Shown piece after piece: positions 57,240-64,000 of a stretch of DNA of 64,000 nucleotides. Source of the DNA: Cryptomeria japonica (taxonomy: Eukaryota > Streptophyta > Pinopsida > Cupressales > Cupressaceae); contig NC_081414.1 of NCBI RefSeq assembly GCF_030272615.1, positions 310,125,164 to 310,189,163 of the forward strand, given 5' to 3'. The position numbers and the translations under genes were made by a program. A model generated the notes under the pieces. The model made no database searches and was not told the origin of the DNA. It saw only the letters and a list, made by a program, of their open reading frames with translations. The first letter of the stretch is position 1; the number at the start of each line of letters is the position of its first letter.

Positions 57240-58750
57240 TACCTCAAAGCCAAATCACCCCAGTTTGCTATGGCTAAAAATCAAATCGTCCATAGTCTTC
57301 AAGTTCGCGAAACTCCAGAAGTTGAAAAGTAGCAAAAGACACCATTTGCCCGAAAATCATTCAAGGCTTTCCTAAAATTCGCGAAATCCCCAATCCACCC
57401 GAAACTTGCAAAATGGCCTTTCAAGCTAACTTTCAAAATGGCTCAGAGAGCCAAAAATGGCAAATAGAAAATCGCGTAGGAGGAAGACGACAGGTAAAGC
57501 GTTTTAACTTTCAATTTTGCAAAATGGCCTTAGAGGCCAAAATATGAGGTAGAGGCGCAAAAAAATTAAAAAATAAATAAAGTTTGCAAAACCCCCTCAA
57601 TCACTGAAGTTCGACATCCATAGGGAAATCGCGAAAAGGTTAAATCCTTGCAAATGACCCTATATCGCCGAAGTTTGCAAGATCCAAATCGCCAAAGTTT
57701 GCATAAACCCCGAAATCGCGCCTAAAGGTAAAATCGCGATTTTTGGTAAGTGTTCGAAGTTTTATAAAGTTTTCAAACTCTCCAAAAACTCCGAAGTTCA
57801 CTGTCTAACGCAAAAATGTCAAATGTTCTAAAGAATTTCCAAAATACTCTAAAACTTAACTTTGCAAACCTCCCTAAAATCCCGAAAATCGCATTATAGG
57901 GGGTAAGTGAAACAAAGTTAAAAGTTTCAAAAGCAACCCAAAATGCCGAAGTTCGTATTATAAGGTAAATCGTGATTTTTAATACAGTTTGCAAATCGTT
58001 TCCAAACGCTAAAGTTTGAAAAGACTCCCCAAACTGCGATTTTCGGTAAGTATTAAGAGGTTAAAACTCTGAACTTTGCAAACCTCCTCCAAGTGCCGAA
58101 GTTTCAATTATAAGGCAAAGTCACTATTTTGAAAGTTTGAAAAACCTCCCAAATCCCCGAAAATCGCGATCCAAAGGGTAAGTTAATGAAGTTGAAGTTT
58201 GAAAAAGACCCAAAAACGCGATTTCGGCAACAGGGGCGTATTTGTCAAAGTTTTAAGTTTGAAAGGGCCTCTCATTCGCCGAAGTTCACGACCTACAGGA
58301 AGATCGCGGAGTTTTTAAGTTTGTATAAAACCTTGAAATCACTTCCAATCCACCGAAGTTCGCGTGAAGCAAAAATCGCGAAATACTAAACCTTGCGGAA
58401 ATGCCATAAACCCCCATTTTCAACGGCATAGGGAAATCCGCAAAGGTTAAATAGTTTGTTGAGGAGCAAAATGCCCAAGACACTTAAGGGTTAAACACAA
58501 AAGTGAAAATTCTGAAGAACCATCCAAAACCCCCATTTTTGCCTATTTTCAAAAGACAAAGGAAAACTTTTAAAGATAGAAGGGCATTAAGTAACCAAGT
58601 TTGCAAAGTGGCTTTTAGCTCGAAAATGCCAATACAGAAGATATTTTCAAAACCAACTTGTAGGCCGAAATTGAACAATGGGGCAAAATCACTTTTCGCC
58701 AATCAGCCAAGAAGCTTTAGTGGATTCAGATCGCCCAAACACCATCAAGA
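57240..58750 (+). repeat. Degenerate AT-rich repeats of LTR D
   Basis: Units with cgaaaatcgc, gaagtttgcaa and aaatcgcgaaa words, in the same orientation relative to the LTR as in B and C. They share a 35-bp exact match with the B repeats. Confidence 0.78.
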
Positions 58751-59378
58751 CCAAGGATCAGATTTCATGTTCGAAGAGAAAACGGCATTTCAAGATACAT
58801 CTCACAAAGAGCTTCTCGAGCCAGGCGTTAAAATTTAATATTTCTTAAGTTAAATTATTTAATTTTTCAAATTGATTTATTAAAATGAAATTGTTGTTTG
58901 CAGGTCACAGGACGTCATCGAAGAACCAAGAGAAGGCCTGAAACGATAAAGCCAGGCGCTGAAAGCTGAAGAAGAAGATGCAAGAGTGCGAGAGCAACCA
59001 AACATTGGGAAGCGTGTCATTGGGCGACAAGCTAAAATCCACCACCGGAACCAAAGACCGAAGAACACTCTGAGTACAACAATCATGCGTTCTCAGGAAA
59101 AGTACACAGCTGGATTTAACTCCAGAAATTCAGTTTTAAACTGAAACTGTTTTATTGTAAAACTACCTATGGGTCCCATGCAAGATATTTTTGTGGACAG
59201 TTATGTCCAACTACCGGATTGACCGAATGAAAGCCAAATAGTGGCAGGTAGTTGGAATTGTGGTTGGTTGGATAACTGAGAATTGATTGGGCATAGGTTA
59301 AAACTGTCAGCTTCTGGAAGGCAAATCAGGACCCTCGGATGCAATCCATCCTAGCCTTCGATTCAATTTTGTAAATTC

Positions 59379-59387
59379 TATAAAAGG
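59379..59387 (+). promoter_or_regulatory. TATA box of LTR D
   Basis: TATAAAAGG, 852 bp before the LTR end, the same spacing as in LTR B. Confidence 0.65.
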
Positions 59388-60393
59388 CAGAGGCCTTTCT
59401 TTTGTAAAGGGTTAGAGATTTTTGTTAGATAGTTAGACAGTTGGTTAGAATTTTGTAGTTAGATTTTAGAAGATAGAATAGGTTAGCTCTTAGCAGTAGC
59501 ATAGAGATGCTGCAGAAATTGTTGTAATAGGCAACTGAAATCAATATATAAACATTGATTTGGTGTTTATTGTCTTGTTTTCATCCTGTTTGCATGGTTT
59601 CTTTCAGCTGGTTTAATTTTAGAGTGCATGGATTTTAATGGTGAAGTGTGGAGGGGTATTTGATGCATTTTTGGTTCATACCATTGGGGGTCTGCTGATT
59701 GTAGGTCACCGTGCATGGTTAGTCTGAACCCAAAATGTGCTTAATTCAACTGCAGGTGTTCATCTTAGGCTGCGCCAGAATTGGGTGCCTAAAACAAGTG
59801 TCTCCGGTCTGAAAATCCTTCATCCCTTGGAGCTTGCACCGTTTTTGTCTAGTTGTGAGGGTATCTCTGACGAAACAAGAACTGGTTTATCGAAATCTGT
59901 CTACCCACTGCATCAATTGTTATCATCCTTGTCCTTAGGCTTCCTGAACCCTTCCCTTTTGATTTTATTTCGCAATCCGAAAATCGCAGCAAACTACCTT
60001 GTTGCAAATCGTAAGTCCCCTTGTGCTCCCAGCAAATCACATCAATCACTGAGTAATCCCGCAGTCAAGACCTGACAATCAAAACCTTAAGGTCGTCCCC
60101 TTTGATCAAACACAAGAAACAACATTAGGGATTTCCTTATCTCAAGAGAGGATAGGATACTCGGCGAGTACATTCTATTATGCGTTGCCCGGATGGAGTT
60201 TGCAACGATGCGAATTTAGACACGTCAACACATCATCATCAATATTGGTCGAATTTTCAAAGAAAGACATGTGTCCCATCAAATGTAATTTTGTCATTGA
60301 TCAAGCATTAAATGGTTTGCAATGGGTTTCTATCTTTCGATCTTGGCCATTGATTGTGAATCAATCTAAGCAACTGAATTGTACTAAGAGCAC

Positions 60394-60402
60394 TATATAA
60401 GG
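60394..60402 (+). promoter_or_regulatory. TATA box of LTR E
   Basis: TATATAAGG, about 817 bp before the LTR end when the solo LTR at 60554-62083 is ignored. Tcttggccattgat upstream matches the context in B and C. Confidence 0.6.
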
Positions 60403-60553
60403 CTCTACTTCTTCATTTCGAAAGGTTGATAGATGGCGAATAGTAATAGTTAGTAGCTCAGTAGCAAATAGCAAATAGTTAGGAAGAGAAGGCAAAGATT
60501 GTTGCCAAGATATTGTCAAAAAGCATGTAAACTTCATTGAAGATATGGTGAAT

Positions 60554-62083
60554 TGTAATATCCCTTGGTAAATCTGACCTTGTTGTGATGATTTGAGCTC
60601 CTAGGAATACTGTCATACACTTGCCTTGCAAAGTCTGTACTTGCTGTTCTTTGTTTCAGTTTGTTTGGTTTTGTTTTGATGACTGCCAATGATGACCAAA
60701 TGCTTAAAAAATGGATGTAAATAAGCTTAACAAATAACAAAGATGCAATGCAAGACTTCTCTTTTGGATTTCCAATGGCTTGTGAAGATTGAAAATGATT
60801 GTAACTGATTCCTACAGCCAATAAGCATTTCTACAAACACTTGGCATGCATAATAATGATTCAACATAAACTGAAATGAATAACTACAGCAAAGGAATTT
60901 CATCAAACAGTTATTGTGCAACCTTGTAACTCCTTATTTTCGAATGCCAAAGCCAAGTACGATGTGCCAAACTAAATGATGTTAATATATAATGAGAAAC
61001 CTAGAAAATAATGGCAGTTTGCTGTTGAAAATACTTGATGGTGCGCCTGCTAGTAAAGAGTTCTTCGACATATAACATTCACTAAGGCTGCACTAACTGT
61101 GGTGTCCACCAAGATGAATAGTGAGGCACATTTTCATAGGCGTTTAGGTCTGTTGAAGGACATGCCTAAACCTGGTGATGAATTCTACAGGCTGCAGTAA
61201 CAATAAAATCTGAAATGAAGCTTCAGTCTGATCTATAATGGCTGCAATAATGAATCTTCAGGTTTGCAGTTGATTAACCTTTATTGCTCCACAAACCCTT
61301 GATAAAATCCTTCACATTAGGCACAAATTGGACTTCCGAATGAAGCCCACACTCCAGCAATAATCTCAAATGGTATCTCACAACCTCAAAATTGCTCAAA
61401 CACTAAAGAGTTTTTGTTCTCCAATGGCTGAAGATGCTTGATAATCTGCAGAAACCCTTGGTCTCACAAATCCCAAAGCACTTGATAAAAGACAAAGTCA
61501 AATAGTCATAACATAATGAGTTCGATTTGCCTTGAAGCCCTTTTAATACTTCTCTAAATGGCTCGACCCCAAAAGCACTTAAATAACATTTAAATGTTAT
61601 TTTAATACTTACTTCATGGACTTAGGAAAATAATATTAATTGTGGGCGTACTTTTCCAATGAGTATTAATTACTCATGACCCTCAAAATGGCCCCACTTT
61701 ATTATAAAGTCAATTTATAACTTTATAATATAACAAATAATTAAACATCATTAAAGGCCATTAAAATATTAATATCTCATTAAATACTCATTATTTTGAC
61801 GAGTTGTCTGAACCAGGAAGTCAACCACTGCATCCACTACGCATCCAACTGCCTTACTAAAAAAAGTAAGGATCCCTCTCAATCATCCACTAACTTACTA
61901 TAAATAGTAAGTGTGAGAAACTGAGTCAAGCAAAGGCCAGTCTTGAACCAAACTGAGTTTTGGAGAAGAGAACACTTTGCCAACTGCCCACTAGGACCCT
62001 CTAACCCTCTGCTTTAGCCTACGAGAGCCAAAATGATAGGCTAAACCATCAAGACAGGAACGAGCTAAAAAGGGGACATTACA
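60554..62083 (+). mobile_element. Solo LTR (1530 bp) with 5-bp target duplication
   Basis: Starts TGTAATATCCC and ends GGGGACATTACA (inverted termini), flanked by tgaat on both sides (60549-60553 and 62084-62088). It lies in LTR E, whose sequence continues on both sides. No coding frame, so its family cannot be assigned beyond LTR retrotransposon. Orientation is arbitrary. Confidence 0.88.
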
Positions 62084-62750
62084 TGAATTCTATGTGTTGA
62101 TTCAACAATTTGCATGGTCTCTACTTCTCGTTTCTTTTCATGTTATTTAGATGAAAGGAAGAACTTCGTGTATGATTAATGGTGAAATTCGTATATCCAT
62201 ACTACTAACACTTTGCTGATTGTAAAGTGCCTTGTGCAATCAACTGGATCCATCTTAGCTAACCTTAACTTCAATTATCATTCTTTCATGGGTATGCATC
62301 AACTCGATGGTATCTATGCTTGTAGTTTTGATTTGAAAATCATAAAGCTATCCTTAGAAGATTGCACTAGCCTTGTGGAGATGTTTGTTGTATGTCAAAG
62401 CAAGACTTAGTTGAATTTAATCAAAGATTGTCCAATGCTCTTACATTCCTAGAGTTAGATTAGATCTCTCTCAACCCTATCCTTTTTCCTTTTTTTTCAA
62501 ATCAAGTGAAATCCCACATTCCAGCAACATTCGAGCATTCAACGAAGTCCACCTTGTGATCCCAGCAATATCACATCATATACAACTGAGTCTATCCAAG
62601 AGCACGTCAAGACCAGACATTCGAGAACCTTGAAGTCATCCCACTTGATCATACAGCTTAGCATTTGGGAGTCTTTGTTCCAGAGGGGATAGAATACTTA
62701 GTATTTTATTATATGTTGCATAGTTTGTAAAAACACTATCAACAGGACCC

Positions 62751-63416
62751 AAGCATTGTATGACAATAGAAAGGATTTACATAACACAAGTAATTCTTTG
62801 CATGTTATATGGTCAAGGGAAGAAAAACATAAAAAAAAAAATATTTGCATTCATCACTTCTTAACCACATGACTTTCTCCTCTTACCATATGCACATCAA
62901 ACTCATCATTGTACAACAACCACAAACAATTCAAACCTTGATTGTATGGCTATTTCTACCAAATTGTACCATACACAATCACCAGTTACTCCTCATTGTA
63001 TGATTTCTACCTTGCCATATATTCTACCTTCCTCAACAATGTGTACTTATACACTTTTCTTTAAGTTTGCTACTAATTATGTTACCATTTTATTGTTTAG
63101 GTTTCTAAGTGCAATGTTACTGTATTCTAATCAGGTCATATATAGCTTGCATTTCACAGTTTCTAGTATATGATTTAGAATATTTCAACCTTGTAGTTAG
63201 CAAAGAATAAATAACTATGTTGTAGTCGGCTATATAATCTATATAATAAATAGTTACATTTTGTATTTGTGGTGTTAGTCCCCGACCAGGTTATTAGTTA
63301 TTGGTTGGTAGCCTTAACCAACATTGGTCTACTATTTATATGTACTTGTTGCTCATAGTCGGGGACCACTTTGATGATGCTATGCTTATTGCATATCTAA
63401 AAATTGGTAATAAAGT
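62751..63416. other. Flanking sequence of LTR E
   Basis: No gene is seen. It contains a separated inverted repeat, GTCCCCGAC near 63273 and GTCGGGGAC near 63357, which may belong to an old LTR fragment. Confidence 0.4.
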
Positions 63417-64000
63417 TGTTGTGTTGCAAACACACATGCCTGATTTCAAATGGGGACCCCTCTTTTTTTTCAGCTTGTTAGCTTAGTTTTGCTTAGCTTG
63501 CCAGTTGTTTTGATCTCTTAGCCTTTAAAAAGGTACCAATGTCTTGTCAGTCTAGGAAGGAACTTTGATCAATCCATGAAGTAAGAGTGCAAAGTTTAAT
63601 CCTTAGAGGGGTGTGATCAGGATTCAAGTTCATGAATGAGTGATCTTCAAGATGAGGAATGGAGGGCTCAATCCTAGGGAAATTTTGCTTGACAAGTCAA
63701 GAAGAAAATTGTTAAGGAAAAAAATGAAACTCCTTCTCTAAGTACAATTATGCCCTCAAATCTATAGACAAGGTTAATTTCACTTGGGCTTTTATTGAAA
63801 AATCCTTCAACAAGTGGGAATTTCGCTTGAGAATCCATACACAACTCTCAAATTCCCTTGGAAGAAATTGAAAATTCTTGAACAGGTGCAAAATTCGCAA
63901 GGAAAAAGGTGATAATTTCCCGCTCTAGGTCTAAAACCCACTCATTTGTCCTTCACATGAAATCCCATAGAAAACATTGTAAAAATTGTAAAGAAGCGAG
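63417..64000 (+). mobile_element. Start of LTR F (giant-LTR superfamily), cut by window end
   Basis: TGTTGTGTTGCAAACACACATG, then a weak second stem and the ggggacccctcttttt box, match the starts of LTRs B, C, D and E. The rest of the LTR lies beyond the window. Confidence 0.6.

Larger units (their letters stand above)
57142..60230 (+). mobile_element. LTR D, short relative (3.1 kb) of the giant LTRs
   Basis: Starts TGTTGTGCTCACACACAC and ends ACACGTCAACA. The second stem is CCCCGTCA-GT-TGACAGGGG. Flanking pentamers are cgcca and catca, possibly a decayed target duplication (two transitions). It contains the same degenerate repeats (57240-58750), a tgtttgcag acceptor-like site at 58895-58903, and U5 nearly identical in layout to B, but no LTR-ORF. 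No PBS follows, so it is solo or a 3' LTR. Confidence 0.78.
48713..62745 (+). mobile_element. LTR E of the giant-LTR superfamily, interrupted by later insertions
   Basis: Starts TGTTGTGACCAAACCACAC and ends ACTATCAACA. It is flanked by ggact (48708-48712) and ggacc (62746-62750), a probable 5-bp target duplication with one transition. The start has the two-stem structure, with CCCCA-TCACAAC-TGGGG as the second stem. The U5 end aligns with D (aagac, cttgatca, gaggggatagaat). Insertions inside it are 49715-54898, 57142-60230 and 60554-62083. About 4.2 kb belongs to E itself, without an LTR-ORF. Confidence 0.7.

Overview
This window is plant nuclear DNA made almost entirely of nested, decayed LTR retrotransposons. 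I see no intact host gene, no rRNA or tRNA gene and no CRISPR array. The element types (Athila-like and Tat-like Ty3/gypsy, a chromovirus gag, a copia-type LTR, a hAT-like non-autonomous element) and the depth of nesting point to a large-genome seed plant, possibly a gymnosperm; the sequence alone does not settle the species.

Layout. 1-444: right end of a copia-type LTR. 445-19081: family A element A0 on the minus strand (5' LTR at 18776-19081), split inside its integrase gene by A1, a second family A element on the plus strand (3760-13033). Both carry gag, protease, RT, RNase H and integrase, then an unusual spacer rich in TACG motifs, then an extra ORF (aORF) with a charged region; in A1 this ends in a coiled coil. 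19082-22770: PR, RT, RNase H and INT of another minus-strand family A copy (A2). 22771-23590: unclassified. 23594-37972: element B, Tat-like, minus strand, with domain order gag, PR, aRNH, RT, RNH, INT and a very long 5' LTR (30809-37972, 7.16 kb). 38181-48204: a third family A copy (A3, minus strand; 5' LTR 47906-48204) whose gag is split by C, a plus-strand giant solo LTR (39403-47618) with a perfect 5-bp target duplication, and is broken at its other side by B. 48713-62745: E, another long LTR of the same superfamily, filled with later insertions: an LTR-like block (49715-52461), a chromovirus 5' part (52411-54898), giant-LTR relative D (57142-60230) and an unrelated solo LTR (60554-62083). 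63417-64000: start of another such LTR (F).

The most interesting system is the B/C giant LTR. Both copies begin with a conserved double stem-loop, continue with 1.5-2 kb of degenerate 'gcaaactt / cgaaaatcgc' repeats, then a splice-acceptor-like site, then a long reading frame of about 1,200 codons, and only then the TATA box, about 850 bp before the LTR end. The frame therefore lies in U3 of the LTR itself. It would be transcribed only as the 3' part of a full-length RNA, an arrangement comparable to an LTR-encoded accessory gene. Relatives D and E share the same ends and TATA-to-end distance but lack the frame. The N-terminal half of this LTR-encoded protein resembles the aORF of family A, so two retrotransposon families appear to carry the same accessory domain in different places.
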